Of a DNA stretch of 64,000 nt, positions 47,952 through 58,899 are shown in pieces. A model generated the notes under the pieces. That model was not told where the DNA came from. It was given only the letters and a program-made list of their open reading frames with translations, and ran no database searches. Position 1 is the first letter of the stretch. Each line of letters begins with the position of its first letter. Origin of the DNA: Imbricaverruca yamaguchii (Eukaryota; Arthropoda; Thecostraca; Neoverrucidae); NCBI GenBank assembly GCA_034440575.1, contig JAOTOL010001641.1, positions 1 to 64,000 of the forward strand, written 5' to 3'. The translations under genes and the position numbers were made by a program.

Positions 47952-48009
47952 TTGGACGCTGTACAACCACTGCAGTTGATGTGCCCTAAAACCCAAATAA
48001 CTAGCTAAC
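47952..48009 (+). mobile_element. mini-retroposon inserted at the exon B splice donor
   Basis: This 58-bp copy of the hairpin plus AAATAACTAGCTAAC tail starts 5 bases into the intron. It is flanked by perfect 12-bp repeats TCCTCAGGTCAG at 47940-47951 and 48010-48021. The target-site duplication therefore contains the last exon bases and the GT donor, so the donor CAG|GTCAG now exists on both sides of the insertion. Its hairpin core CTGTACAACCACTGCAG retains pairing through a G-U. The second flanking copy is also the start of the first minisatellite unit, so the minisatellite may predate the insertion. Confidence 0.85.
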
Positions 48010-48010
48010 T

Positions 48011-48335
48011 CCTCAGGTCAGTGATGTATCCCTCCTACCATGACACCGACTCCCACCGTGACACCATCTCCCGACTGACGACCCGGTCCTCAGGTCAGTA
48101 ATGTACCCCTCCTACCATGACACTGACTCCCACCGTGACACCATCTCCCGACTGACGACCCGGTCCTCAGGTCAGTGATGTACCCCTCCTACCATGACAC
48201 TGACTCCCACCGTGATACCATTTCCCGACCTACAACCCGGTCCTCAGGTCAGTGATGCACCCCTCCTACTATGACACCGACTCCTACCGTGATACCATCT
48301 CTCGACCGACGACCCGGTCCTCAGGTCAATGATGT
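48011..48335. repeat. 77-bp minisatellite carrying the exon B splice donor
   Basis: Units start at 48011, 48088, 48165, 48242 and 48319, exactly 77 bp apart. Each begins CCTCAGGTCAGTGATG (last unit GGTCAATG) and ends GACGACCCGGT or a near variant. The unit therefore contains a copy of the exon B end (GACCCGGTCCTCAG) and its GTCAGT donor. Identity between units is about 90 percent or higher. 77 is not a multiple of three, so use of a downstream donor would also shift the frame. Confidence 0.93.
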
Positions 48336-48353
48336 ACCCCTCGTACCACCAAA

Positions 48354-48490
48354 GTTGGGAAGCTTACTTTCCGGGTTTGTGGCCGGAGTGCATGCCGACT
48401 TCTGTCGGAGTACATTTTCGTTGGCGTATTATATTTTTATATATCGAATATGTTTGCTGGTAACAGACAGAAGAAGCCTATGTATTCAGT
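48354..48490 (+). repeat. short dispersed repeat, copy B
   Basis: Partner of 21017-21145 in the same orientation, sharing the GAGTACATTTTCGT core and the following TAACAGACAGAAGAAGC / TAACTGATTGGAGAAGC segment. It lies in intron B, directly after the donor minisatellite. Confidence 0.55.
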
Positions 48491-48916
48491 ACGTAATATG
48501 CACAATAAAGGCTCGTTTCTTGGGAGGGGGCTCCTCTTGTATTCATAACTTGGATATCATTCAGGAAAATGGGAACATGGGTTCCATGATCGAAGTTATG
48601 CTATTTTAGCTCGTCGAGCGTACAAATTGCTTACCTTTTCTTAAACACAGGATGAGGTCCAATAGGCTGCAACACTCAGTGGGGATCCAGTGGTTAATAT
48701 CCTTTTATGGTAGTTTAATTGTGAAGCCACAGGGAACCTTTGGTGTTTAGGAAACTGCTAGTCAAAATTGAACACTGAATGTCCACGACTTGGTCTGTGG
48801 CCGCACACGTCACTGTGATGAATCATACATGCTGAATGGTAATTGTATTAACGGACATGTTACCATGAAAGGCTAATTTTCTTCCTTATACCACTAGCAA
48901 CATACACATACTCCAA

Positions 48917-48975
48917 CAAATTGGCGCTGTATGACCAACGCAGTCGATGCGCCCGTAAGCCAAAATAACCAACCA
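48917..48975 (+). mobile_element. tail-only mini-retroposon, 59 bp, 11-bp TSD
   Basis: Hairpin GGCGC ... GCGCC with core CTGTATGACCAACGCAG, then CGTAAGCCAAAATAACCAACCA. Flanks ACATAC(T/G)CCAA at 48906-48916 and 48976-48986 form an 11-bp target-site duplication with one mismatch. It lies in intron B, in sense orientation. Confidence 0.82.
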
Positions 48976-48986
48976 ACATACGCCAA

Positions 48987-50255
48987 TATAACAGCATTAC
49001 CAATGCATTTCTCGCAAATCCATTCGACATATATTGCTTCGCTACTATCGGGAAGCTTTACCCGAACCAGGGGCGCAGTCAGGGGTCGTCCCCATCCTCT
49101 TAGCGAGCTCTATTTCATGACATTATGTCGATAGGACCCCTCTTTAAAAAGGAACTCCTGGCTGCGTCCCTTCCAAAGTTGTATCGCCTGAAACCCAGAC
49201 CCGTCACAGGTGTCTACATATGAATGACTAAAGTGAAGGTGAACTTAATGAGTGATATCGTAAGTCTAAATGTATAGTCGAAGAAATAATTGCTCCAGAA
49301 ATAGCTATCAGTATATGGGCCGTACACTACACGTCATAAATGATCCACTTCAGGTTGCTAAATATCAAATTTCATGGTTGCACTATACACATGTTCCGAT
49401 ATTATCTACAACCAGTTCTTTTTGCCATATGTGTCCCCAGTCTCTCATTAGATCGATTTACATGACATATGTTTCAGGAATGCAATTATCGTTTTATATG
49501 CATGCACTAATGGAAATTGGAACGTATGAATACTCCAAGACCGTAAAGCACGAAGTAGCCTTAACGTGCTAACTATTTATTACCCAAACTAAGCATGCAT
49601 GGTTGGAAGATTGCAATGAATGCTGGCGACTGCAGACAAGTGTCGTTTTTAATTGCTTTTCCACAACTAACAGATAAAGCCATTTATAACAGGTGGAGCA
49701 TGAGATAGGGCCGGCCAATTTAAATTATTGTTATTTGGGTTTAAGGTTGTCTCGGCCAAAATACATAAATATTTAGAGCCTATTGCTGGCTTAGGTGATG
49801 CTAAACGTACCTTGCTAACATGCGTTTTGCTTGTTCAGTGTTCAGGGTTGGTCAATAGTTCCTACCTGCGGAGAAATTGTCTCCCAACTCGCTACCCCTT
49901 GATCAGGCCAGATTTGATAACCGCATGGCTATTGGATACAATGTCAGACCACCAGTACTATGGCTGTGTGACTGATGAATACCTGTGAGGGAATTTTGGT
50001 CCAAAATAATAATTGCACGATAAAACGATATGAGTTGCAAAATGCGAGTACGTGCTATTTGAACAAAGCAGCACCATATCCTGGAATAAATTAGTTGTCT
50101 AGCCATCAGATTCACATACGGTTTCACCACATAAATGTCGCGTGTCATGACTGTATTGGATATATTTCTGCACAGTGGTCCCTTGTCCCTTATGAACAGC
50201 TTGTTATCTTTCTGTTGATACCTATATGCAAACATTGCAATGAGTTCTTTTCAAC
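48987..50255. other. intron B, no recognisable gene
   Basis: AT-rich sequence with short frames. A pair of imperfect inverted words, GGGGCGCAGTCAGGGG near 49066 and CCTGGCTGCGTCCCTTCC near 49148, could be ends of a small decayed transposon. Nothing else is supported. Confidence 0.35.
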
Positions 50256-50745
50256 ATCAGCACCCCCCCCCGACGAGGCATCACCTTTACGTAGTGGGGG
50301 GATTGCGTGCCTCCAGGATCCGGCGGTCAGACCGCCAGGCAGCCGGGGAGAGGTCAAACGAAGAGTGCCTCACTCGTCCTTCCATCCATACGCTCCCATT
50401 CCAGTGCCCATCTCGTCCCAATCCATGTCCTTCACCTGGCTCTGCAACACCAACTATCCTAGCTATGAGGAGACAGGGCAATTTCCCCGGTCCTGCCCAC
50501 CAGCTCAGTTTTATCGGGGTAGCCGCGCCCCCTCGGCCCGTCCCCCGGGGTTGACGGAGTCCTGGAGGTTGAGGTCCCCGTCGCACGGTGCTAGTTGTGA
50601 CGGGGGACCAACACACCTCTTTGGTCCTGATATCCCGGAGGGGCGGGGGGGCCCGTGGGGCCCCACACGGGCCAAGTGGCTGGTCGCCTCGGGACGGGGG
50701 TCTGGGACACTTCCCAGTGCCAGACCACCTGCTCCGGCGGACGTA

Positions 50746-51495
50746 ACATGTTTTCCCCTGACCCGCGAGTCCTCATTTTTCGAGGGAAAACACAGTCTCT
50801 TGGTTCTTTGTCCCCCTTTCATAGACGTAACGGATGCAACCGGTTTGGAAAAGTTGTCCGTTGTGAGAAGTTGAAGGATGGAGGGTTGGAGGTGGAGTTT
50901 GCTGTGGCTGAGGAAGCGGAGAGAGCGTTGTCGATGACTAGGCTTGTTTATAGTGTGAGAAATGGTGGCAAGAAGGTAGACGAAATTATTCAAATGTACG
51001 TAGAACCCCATAAAACCAAGAACTCGTCGAGAGGTATCATCAATTGTTTTGACTTGAGGGACGTACCGGAGGAAGAGATTGATGAATTTGGAGTGATTGG
51101 AGCGAGAAAGTTGAAAGTGAGGAGAGGTGCAAAGATGGTCACAACCAACAACACCGTACTAACATTTAACACGAGCGATCTTCCTGGTGAGATTCGTGGT
51201 TCCTATTTTCTTTCCCAACTCTGAGGTGTTTTAAATGCCAGAAGTTCGGTCATACAAGCCAGTTTTGTCGTAATCGCCCTGCTTGTAGCAAGTGCGCCTC
51301 CCAAGAGCACGGAACTGAGCATTGCTCCTCCGAGACCACCCGTTGCGCAAACTGTGGCCCAGTACAGGACCCCCACTCGTCGTATGACAGGACTTGCCCG
51401 ATCTACCTGAAGGAGAAGGAAATTATTGCTATTAAACACACACAAAAAGTAACCTTCCGCGAGGCCAGAGATGTGTACACTCACTTCAGTACACA
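50746..51495 (+). pseudogene. LINE2 ORF1 (CCHC knuckles), one frameshift
   Basis: Reading starts near MFSPDPRVLIF (50747) and gives SLGSLSPFHRRNGCNRFG, GLEVEFAVAEEAERAL, KNSSRGIINCFDLRDVP and NNTVLTFNTSDLPGEI. A frameshift near 51215 precedes the zinc knuckles CFKCQKFGHTSQFC, CSKCASQEHGTEHC and CANCG...HSSYDRTC, then KEKEIIAIKHTQKVTFREARD. All knuckle Cys/His residues are present, unlike LINE1. A Pro-rich C-terminal part continues in shifting frames to about 52276. Confidence 0.85.
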
Positions 51496-52336
51496 CTCAC
51501 TCCAGAATCACCTACGCATTAAAAGCCAAAAGTCATACCGTGATCCCACAACATATTCAGCCCGACAAGGTTTCTGAGCTCATCTCCCAAATGACAGCCC
51601 TACTTCGTTCCTTTGGAGTGCCCCTTACGATACCACCAAGTAACAGGCAGCCAACCCAAGACTGCGTTGAGACCACCGAAATGCCACCCACCATAAGTAA
51701 TCCTGCACATGACATAACCGACACGGCAGAGCGCGTTGCTTCGTCGCCAAGGGCCCAGGAAGTCGCAGCTACCCCACCCGTTACAGAGCGAGCTCAAGAA
51801 GAGTGACATCGTGTTCAGCGGACTAAGAAGCCCCCTAAGACCTCCACTAACCTCGAATCCTTACCCGCCATACCCAACGAACCCACTCATATCCAGCCTT
51901 CCAAAACCACGCCAGCTCCCCCACCCCCACCACAACCAACCATCTCAGATCCAAAGCTTGGACATCCTATGGTGCATGTGCGCCCTGGAGCCCCAGATTT
52001 ATGAGCTCAGGGTCGCATCGCCCGACATGTCCCGACCCCTCGACCGCCAAGCATGAGGGCCAGCGCCCACTGGCGACACCTCACTCCACGCCATTACCCG
52101 CAGCGGCCAGGAGACCGCCGGAGACACCTTCCCGTCGAACCCTGCACCGCCCAATATCCTCCCAATCCACAAATTGCGCTATGAAGCGTGCTCTTCCCGG
52201 TGCGGTGTCGCCAAGTGAGTTTGGGAGCCCGCGTTCACGCCCACGAAGCCCAGACCCCCCGACTACAGGACCATGACTTAGTCACTCTTGGCCTTTTACG
52301 CTCTTAGCTTAGGACTTCTTTCACTTACTGACAAAC

Positions 52337-52440
52337 GAGTAATATTCTACAGTGGAACTGTAGAGGTGTGAGAACTAGCATTAACGAATTCCTTCCAGTC
52401 CGATGTCGAGGAAAGACTCGGCGAGTGCTCCAAAGGATTG
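52337..52440 (+). pseudogene. LINE2 endonuclease stub with internal deletion
   Basis: The endonuclease starts normally (ILQWNCRGVRTSINEF, motif QWNCRG at 52350) but runs within about 70 bp into the linker that precedes TPRRVPVPWW (52509). In LINE1 these two points are about 820 bp apart, against 160 bp here. About 660 bp encoding GDFN, SDH and the rest of the nuclease are missing. Confidence 0.82.
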
Positions 52441-54422
52441 GTTTCCATAGAGATGTTTGCGACCACAACGTTACAAAGTGCTCGGCAATATATTCCTCGT
52501 TCGTCGGGCACGCCACGCCGTGTACCAGTCCCCTGGTGGTCTGATAAATGCCGAGATGCATTGCGTGCTAGAAAGAAGGCATTCCGTATTTTCAATCGTG
52601 ACAGCTGCATGACGAATCTCGTAGCTTTCCGCAAGGCAAGGGCTCACGTGAGGCGCACAATTGCCGACTCCAAGCGACAATCCTGGAAAGCTTATGTCAA
52701 CACGTTCAACCGTTCCACCTCACTGTCATCGGTGTGGTGCCGCATCAAAAGTATCAGACAAACTTACCGGTACTCCACTCCCCACATTGCACATAAATGG
52801 ACAAGATATTATTAATCCGAAGGATGTCGCAAACGAGATTGGATGGGCCTTCTTCGAACGATCGAAAAATAAAAACAGCCGACGTTTCTCGGAGTACAAA
52901 GCCCGGTGCGAAGCACTAACGCTTGATTTTACAACAACAGATTCTATCCATTACAACAGTCCATTTTCTATTTCCGAACTGACTGCTGCTGTAGCAGTCA
53001 GTGCCCTTAGGAACGTAGCAGAAGGACCCGACACCTTACACAATGATATTATTAAACATCTGCCGATTACAGCTTTAAACACACTTCTGCAAGTGTTCAA
53101 CAGAATGTGGGAAAGGTTAACATTTCCATTGACATGGCGGAGGGCGCTTGTCGTCCCTATCTGCAAGCCAAACAAAACTGGAAAGGACCCACTTCATTAT
53201 CGACCCATATCATGGACCTGTTCTCGAACATTTCCATTGACATGGCGTAGGGCGCTTGTCGTCCCTATCTGCAAGCCAAACAAAACTGGAAAGGACCCAC
53301 TTCATTATCGACCCATATCATGGACCTGTTCTCTTTGCAAATTGTTTGAAAAATGGTGAACTTGCGACTCATGTGGTTTTTAGAACACAACCATGTACTC
53401 ACCTCGTTACAGAGTGGCTTTCGCAGACATCGTAGCACATTTTACCATATTTTAGCTCTCGATTGCGTTGTACGCCGGAGTTTCATGAAACGATGTCATA
53501 CCGCTGCCATATTTTTTGACGTTGACAGCGCTTATGATACCGCATGGCGTCATGGTATCCTCATGAAGTTGCACCAAATAGGCATAAGAGGCCCGATGGG
53601 GTTTTTCTTGACGAATTGTTTAACAAACAGGACATTTCGGGTCAGAATAGGTGGCTACCTCTCTGACACCTTCCAACTTCCAACAGATTGATGGGGTTCC
53701 TGAGGGAAGTATATTGAGTGTGACTCTGTTCGCCATTGCTATAGATGGTGTGGGTGATGCACTGCTAACATCGGTAGGACGAGCGCTATTCGTGGATGAT
53801 TTTACAGTATGGTTCTCGTACGGTGCGGACGGTGGAAAGCCAGCTCCATTTAACTGTAGTGAAATTGATGGAGTGGTGTGATAGAACTGGGTTCACTTTA
53901 TCCACCTCAAAGACTACCGCTGTTCACTTCTGTCGGAAACGCCGTTGCACAAACCCAACGATAAGGATGAACGGTCACCTCATACCTTTCGGATCTGCAG
54001 TCAAGTTTCTGGGTGTGTGGATGGATCGCCATGTTACGTATAAAACTCACACCACTGACCTTATCAACAAATGTACAAAAGATCTCCAGGTAATCAGCAC
54101 CGTTTCTATGTGTTCATATGGAGCTGACGGATCAGTTTTACTTGTCATGTACCGATCGCTCGTGCGTTCTAAAATTGACTATGTATCCTTTATTTATGAT
54201 GAAGCGAGTGCCACATCCAAGCGCTGTCTTCATGTGATCCACAATCCAACCCTTCGCATCGTTACTGGAGCCTTCCGCACCTCACCGGCTGCTAGTGTAA
54301 TGGTAGAAGTAGACGAGCCACCTCTTGCACTACGCCGTAAGTTATTGGGCGCGAGATATGCATGCAAAGTTGCTCAAAACCGGAACCATCCAGCCTATCG
54401 GTGGATTTTCTCAGGGACGTGA
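52441..54422 (+). pseudogene. LINE2 reverse transcriptase
   Basis: Blocks are VPVPWWSDKCRDALRARKKAF, AEGPDTLHNDIIKHLP, WRRALVVPICKPNKTGKDP, DYRPIS-like HYRPISWTCS, SGFRRHRSTFYHI, FFDVDSAYDT, GVPEGSIL (usual GVPQG, Gln to Glu) and FVDDF (53789). Both catalytic Asp are present, unlike LINE1. Frame changes occur near 52780, 53350, 53690 and 53850. A 108-bp in-frame tandem duplication lies at 53120-53335. Confidence 0.88.
53120..53335 (+). repeat. in-frame 108-bp tandem duplication in LINE2 RT
   Basis: 53120-53227 and 53228-53335 are almost identical (one difference, GCGG/GCGT in an Arg codon). They encode the same 36 residues, from TFPLTWRRALVVP through HYRPISWTCS. The frame is preserved across both copies. 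LINE1 has the block once. Confidence 0.93.
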
Positions 54423-54659
54423 AGTGCACGTCACATTACTCAGCGTGGATTACTGTTTTCCACTCGTATGTCCCCGATTCTTCGAGAATGTAATATCCGG
54501 CCGCGTTCCGTAGCACGTGTAATCATTCCGAGCACTCCCCCTTAGCATGTTGTCCCAGTGAAAACTGACATGACTCTAACCTGCTCAAAGAAAGGGCAGG
54601 TAAGCCCGGAGGAACTCCGCATGTTAGCATTGGAAAAAAATACACGAATATCACGACTT

Positions 54660-55500
54660 TTCACGCATTTACACAGACGGCTCCAATGTGGCCTCTGCTG
54701 TCGGGTGTGCTTTCGTAAGTAGACAATGTGTTCGATCTTTTTGTTTACCCACGCAAACATCGATTTTTACTGCCGAACTGTATGCCATTCTGCAAGCCCT
54801 CTATTTTATACAGAAAGACCGGTCCACAAAACACGTGGTTTTCACAGACTCTTTGATCAGTCTCCTGGCACTGAACACCTTTAACCTGGATAACCGACTT
54901 GTTAGGAAGATTACCAAAGTCGTAAAATCCCTAGATGACATCGGCAGAAATAATATCGTATTCTGTTGGATTCCCAACCGTGTTGGACTCGCGGGAAACG
55001 AAGCTGCCGACATTACCGCCAAACACACCATTGGTAATGGCGGTGTGGTCCGTCTACGGCTCTCTCCAAGGGATCTATACCCAACTATGTTATCAAATAT
55101 ACGGTCAGAATGGCAACGAACCTGGAATTTCAACTGTAGTAAGCTCAGAGTTTTAAAACCGACACTAGGAAAGTGGCTGTCCTCTCACCGAACCAAACGC
55201 CGGGAAGAAGTAATACTCTGCCGATTAAGAATAGGTCATGCATTCGCAACACACAGTTACATGCTTACCGGTGACGACCGACCTCTATGTCCGCGCTGCT
55301 CTTACCCGCTTACCGTCTACCATGTTTTAGTTGGCTGTACAATATTTGATCCTCTACGACGCCAGATTTTAGGGCGGTTGAATACCGACTCCTCTTTACG
55401 TATGCTTATAGGGAACGACTCTGAGGTCGTGGCGTCTGGGAATATTTTTACGTTCATTCTACAAGCTCGCCTTGACGTGATATGCCGTGAAGATAGATAG
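54660..55500 (+). CDS. LINE2 RNase H domain and Cys/His module, open
   Basis: From YTDGSNVASAVG (54669) the frame is open for about 275 codons to a stop at 55500. RNase H carboxylates are TDGS, TAELYAIL, FTDSLISL and NEAADITA, all present, with VFCWIPNRVGLAG between. Then come LCRLRIGHAFATHSYMLTG, CPRC and YHVLVGCTIF. It is the only long LINE domain in this window without a break, though separated from the reverse transcriptase by frame changes. Confidence 0.85.
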
Positions 55501-55549
55501 CAAGATATGATAGCAGCACCGTAGAGTGATTAAAATTTAGTTATAGGCG

Positions 55550-55661
55550 CAAAGTGACCCTTGATGTCGATGCGCCCCTAAACTCCAATCCACCACCACC
55601 AGTTATGAGCGCAAAATTACAATAGATGTCGACGCACCCCTAAACTCCAATCCACCACCAA
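55550..55661 (+). ncRNA. LINE2 double 3' hairpin tail
   Basis: Two tandem copies of the terminal hairpin occur: TTATAGGCGC...GATGCGCCCCTAAACTCCAATCC(ACC)n at 55550-55600 and TTATGAGCGC...GACGCACCCCTAAACTCCAATCC(ACC)n at 55601-55661. The distal copy is 61 bp, about the size of the free mini-retroposons. It may be one of them inserted into the tail, or a product of template jumping. Confidence 0.78.
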
Positions 55662-55684
55662 CAAAATCAGCACCAAATAATCAG

Positions 55685-56065
55685 ATAACTGCTTCCCTTG
55701 CTTGCCAAGAAAGCTGAATTAATTTGCATGGTGACTATGGAAATGTTTGACTTAGTTTGTTTCGCTTTGATTAATTTACATGTTTAGACCTTCAGTTCGA
55801 ATTCTTCGTGATATGGCTTCATTCTTGCCCGGCAAGGCACCAGCTCTCATAGACATCGCCAGTTGCAGACATGACGCATTGTCGCAGATTAAAAACCTCA
55901 CAAGCCAGGCTATTGGCGTCACATGGCCTAGTCGCCGCGCCCTTAAAAGGCGACTCACCTCAAACACACGTGGTGAATGTGTATCGGTTTGTGCAGGTAC
56001 GAGGCAGCGTTTCCACCTCTCAGCGGTCGCAGCTCGCCTAGTGTCATTCCGCTGACCTTCTTCAG
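55685..56065. other. end of intron B, no recognised gene
   Basis: The frames here (55780-56055) run into exon C but precede its acceptor, TGACCTTCTTCAG ending at 56065. I see no element. Confidence 0.45.
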
Positions 56066-57130
56066 CAAGATGTCTGCGAAGCCGAGCGGTGCGACACTGA
56101 CAGGCTGGCTGCCGGTTGGCCACCGGGAGGCTGCGCTGCCGTCCGCAGCTGACTGGCCTGCATCACTCGACCTCAGTGTGTTGCTGCAGCCGGCGGCGGC
56201 CTGCCACCGGCTGTCGGCGCTTCAGCTGACCGCATCACCACTGGAGCTGACCGCTCTGCCTGCCGACCCGCCGCCACCCAAGCCGCCCGAACCGTCAGCC
56301 GACACACACTTTCAGCCGATCCGACGCGTCAGTGGCGGCGACTGCCAGCCGCCGGCCACCTTCGACGCCCGTCTGTACACTCGCTCCGACAGCGGCGGCC
56401 TCTACCTGGAGGACGAGCCGGCTCCTGGCATCGACGACCGACCGCAAAAGTACATGGTCTATCAGGAGCCGGTGGCCGGCTCCTCCACCTCCGTGGCCGT
56501 CGTCTCTACCGCGGCGAGTTTCGCGCCAAAGTTCAAGCTGCGCGCCAACGAGAAGTACTGTCAGACGGACGAGGCGGAGCCGGCGGACGCGGCCCGCGAC
56601 CGAGACCTGCTCCAAATATTGGTTTCCGGAGAGCAGGCGATCGTGTCGCGCGGCGCGGCGTTGACTGTGGACGACGACGTCGAGGACGACTCGAGCTACG
56701 AGGTGCTCTCCAGCCTGCAGGCGACGCTCAACAACATCTACGAAGACGGCAGCGAGTCGGACACGTCGGCCGCCGAGCGTGAGCGGCGCCGGTCGGCGTT
56801 CGCGCGCGTGAGCCGCGCGCCGACTGGCCACCGTCCGCTGTACCTGCGCGGCGGTGGCGCCGACTCGTTGCTGGCGGCTGTATACACTGGCGGCGTGTGG
56901 TCGCCGGTGGCCGGCTCGTCAGCCGAGCCCGACCACCGACCACTGTATGCTCGCCAGCCGTGCTCGACGGCGCCGGCCGGGTACGCCGAGCTGTGCCATC
57001 TCAGCTCGGGCCGCATCAGCGGCGCCGTTTACCGGCAGGGACCCACCGAGTACCCGGCGCTGCGCTACCAGCTGGCTGGCCGCGACCTGCCCGAAGTCAC
57101 CTTCTGTCAGCTCGCCAACAACGCCACCAG
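56066..57130 (+). CDS. KIAA0232: KIAA0232-like, exon C (acidic, low-complexity)
   Basis: The acceptor CTTCTTCAG precedes CAAGATGTCTGCG; the first base completes the Ser codon begun at 47945-47946. The 355 codons have strong G/C at third positions. Notable stretches are a Pro-rich PPPPKPPEPS, THFQPIRRVSGG, KYMVYQEPVAG, FAPKFKLRANEKYCQTDE, an acidic DDDVEDDSSYEVLSSLQATL, three H-R-P-L-Y motifs (TGHRPLYLR, PDHRPLYAR, and related SGAVYRQG), and FCQLANNATR at the donor ACCAG|GTCAGT (phase 2). HF(R/Q)PI and GHR-x-L-type motifs also occur in KIAA0232 as I recall it. The product is probably largely disordered. The minus-strand frame over this exon is a compositional shadow. Confidence 0.75.
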
Positions 57131-57642
57131 GTCAGTGGTGCACTCGTACATGAGGCCCGTCCTGGGTGGCACTGTCGGAGAGCGTGTTTTGCCACGTCGG
57201 TCATTGCTCGTTTACAAAATCTATGTCATTTTGGTGGCGTGTAATCTTCTGTCGGGTTGTTTTTAATGCTGAATAATTGAAGCTCATCGGCGAGTTGGCA
57301 TGGTCATTCCATGCCAATTTAATTGGTGGACAATATAATTTAACACCCCATCTCATCCCGTCAGATGTTGTTTCCATGTTTCAAGAGTGAATGTGTATAT
57401 GGCCCCGGATGCGATTCGAAGCTGGCCTCAGAACATCGGTTTGTCCTTTATGGCGACATTAAAATATGACGTACCACGAATTATGTTTTTAATCTGAAAT
57501 GTCTCCGGAATGTGGGCGGATGAGTTGGATCCGAAAACTGTTGCGGCGTCGCAAGATAGAGTACTTTGACGTGAATGTATCAGGGTATTTTTGCAATGTT
57601 TTCAATAACTTGTATCCAAAGTATGGCGTACAAATTATATTT

Positions 57643-57701
57643 CGATGGTGCTACATGACCAATGTAGTCGATGCGCCATAAAGCCCTAATAACTAACTAA
57701 T
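57643..57701 (+). mobile_element. tail-only mini-retroposon, 59 bp, 11-bp TSD
   Basis: The hairpin has outer stem GGTGC/GCGCC and a perfect 6-bp inner stem CTACAT-GACCA-ATGTAG, then CATAAAGCCCTAATAACTAACTAA. Perfect 11-bp flanks AAATTATATTT lie at 57632-57642 and 57702-57712. Its sequence is almost identical to the copy at 58844. Confidence 0.9.
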
Positions 57702-58843
57702 AAATTATATTTGTGAAGAACGTCCCAATCGATGTTCTTTATACGTAGATTTTCGAATGTTGGGCTTGATGAACAATGATCCTAGGATCATTGTTAAATA
57801 GAGTGAGATCTCAGCTCCAGCAATGTGCAAAAAAATCCGTGAGCACTGACCCGCGGGTGTGATGAACACTGACGTGGAGGTGCGGCGCAGCGGCGGTCGA
57901 CGTCGGGGAGACGGGCAACCGCCTCAAGCTTAGCTGCTTCCCATTCTGGGTAGGGTCCTCAAACATTGGACATTTAAGCCGTTTGATCTAATTTAGCCTA
58001 TGAAATCCCACTATACAGTCCCTGCACTTTCTCTCCAATGTTTACGTTTTAACTGGAAGGTTGTTCATCACCTTGTGTGGTGTGCGACCCGAAATGTCGG
58101 AGACCGTACACTCGAGTTTCTCCGCCTGAACGAGTGATAGCTCCTTGAACCTGTCGTCTTTCTGGTAGCCGACTAGACGCATTTTCTGGGTGTGATGGCC
58201 GTTCGGTCGATGTGTTTTCCTTTGATGTAACTGAACTGGATTCCCGGTTGGAAGATGCACAAACTAACTTTAAACCAGAATCATGTTTCAGAAAAGGAGT
58301 GAAATGATCTCAATTATCGTGACATTTAATTGGTACAGCAAAATGTATTGCTCATGAAGTATTTATTTACATTTTCGCTTCCAATGGCAGACAAGGGGAA
58401 GAAGTAATTACAACAGTTGGCCCACACTAGCTTGTTCGCTGGTGGTGGCAAGGATTGAACTTCCCATACTTTTGAGCAGCTGACCCCCAACCGCCCCGAT
58501 GTTGCTCAAGTTTATCATGGAGTTGTAACGTTCACTGCAAGTATTTGGACGAGAACGTATTTTGCCAGTACCTCCTCCCCAACTTATTTTGATAATATTC
58601 CATCCTGACTGGTCGGACAGTTTATCAGTAACTTTGCAAACATATATGCCAATTATCAAAGAACCACTGCAGCAGTTACATCTGCTATAATATAACGTGT
58701 CTAAATACTCAAAGCAGTGTGCAGATTTCAGGTAGTTACGTGAGTGGAACATCTCCCATTATTTACCAGTGCATCAGTGGAAATTTATCATCCAACTCTT
58801 ATGTTTATGTGTCTTCGATACGCATTCTTGACTTTCACATTTT

Positions 58844-58899
58844 GGACGCTACATGACCAATGTAGTCGATGCACCCTAAAGCCCTAATAACTAGCTAAC
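58844..58899 (+). mobile_element. tail-only mini-retroposon, about 56 bp
   Basis: GGACGCTACATGACCAATGTAG with the same perfect inner stem as 57643, followed by CACCCTAAAGCCCTAATAACTAGCTAAC. I do not see a convincing target-site duplication, so the limits are approximate. Confidence 0.75.

Larger units (their letters stand above)
50263..55675 (+). mobile_element. LINE2: I-group LINE with deleted endonuclease, two 3' tails
   Basis: The 5' end is a C-run followed by GACGAGGCATCACC, matching the 5' end of LINE1. The 3' end is a double hairpin tail at 55550-55600 and 55601-55661. Flanking ATCAGCACC repeats (from 50256 and from 55676) form a target-site duplication of about 7-9 bp, extendable to 12 with one mismatch. 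Order: 5' region, ORF1 with intact CCHC knuckles, a stub of endonuclease, reverse transcriptase, RNase H. It belongs to a sister lineage of LINE1 and resembles LINE4 most closely. It lies in intron B in sense orientation. Confidence 0.92.

Noticed and set aside
55977..56065. Extending exon C upstream along the open frame to 55977
   Set aside because: A good acceptor ends at 56065 and gives the exact phase needed to join exon B; upstream codon use differs.
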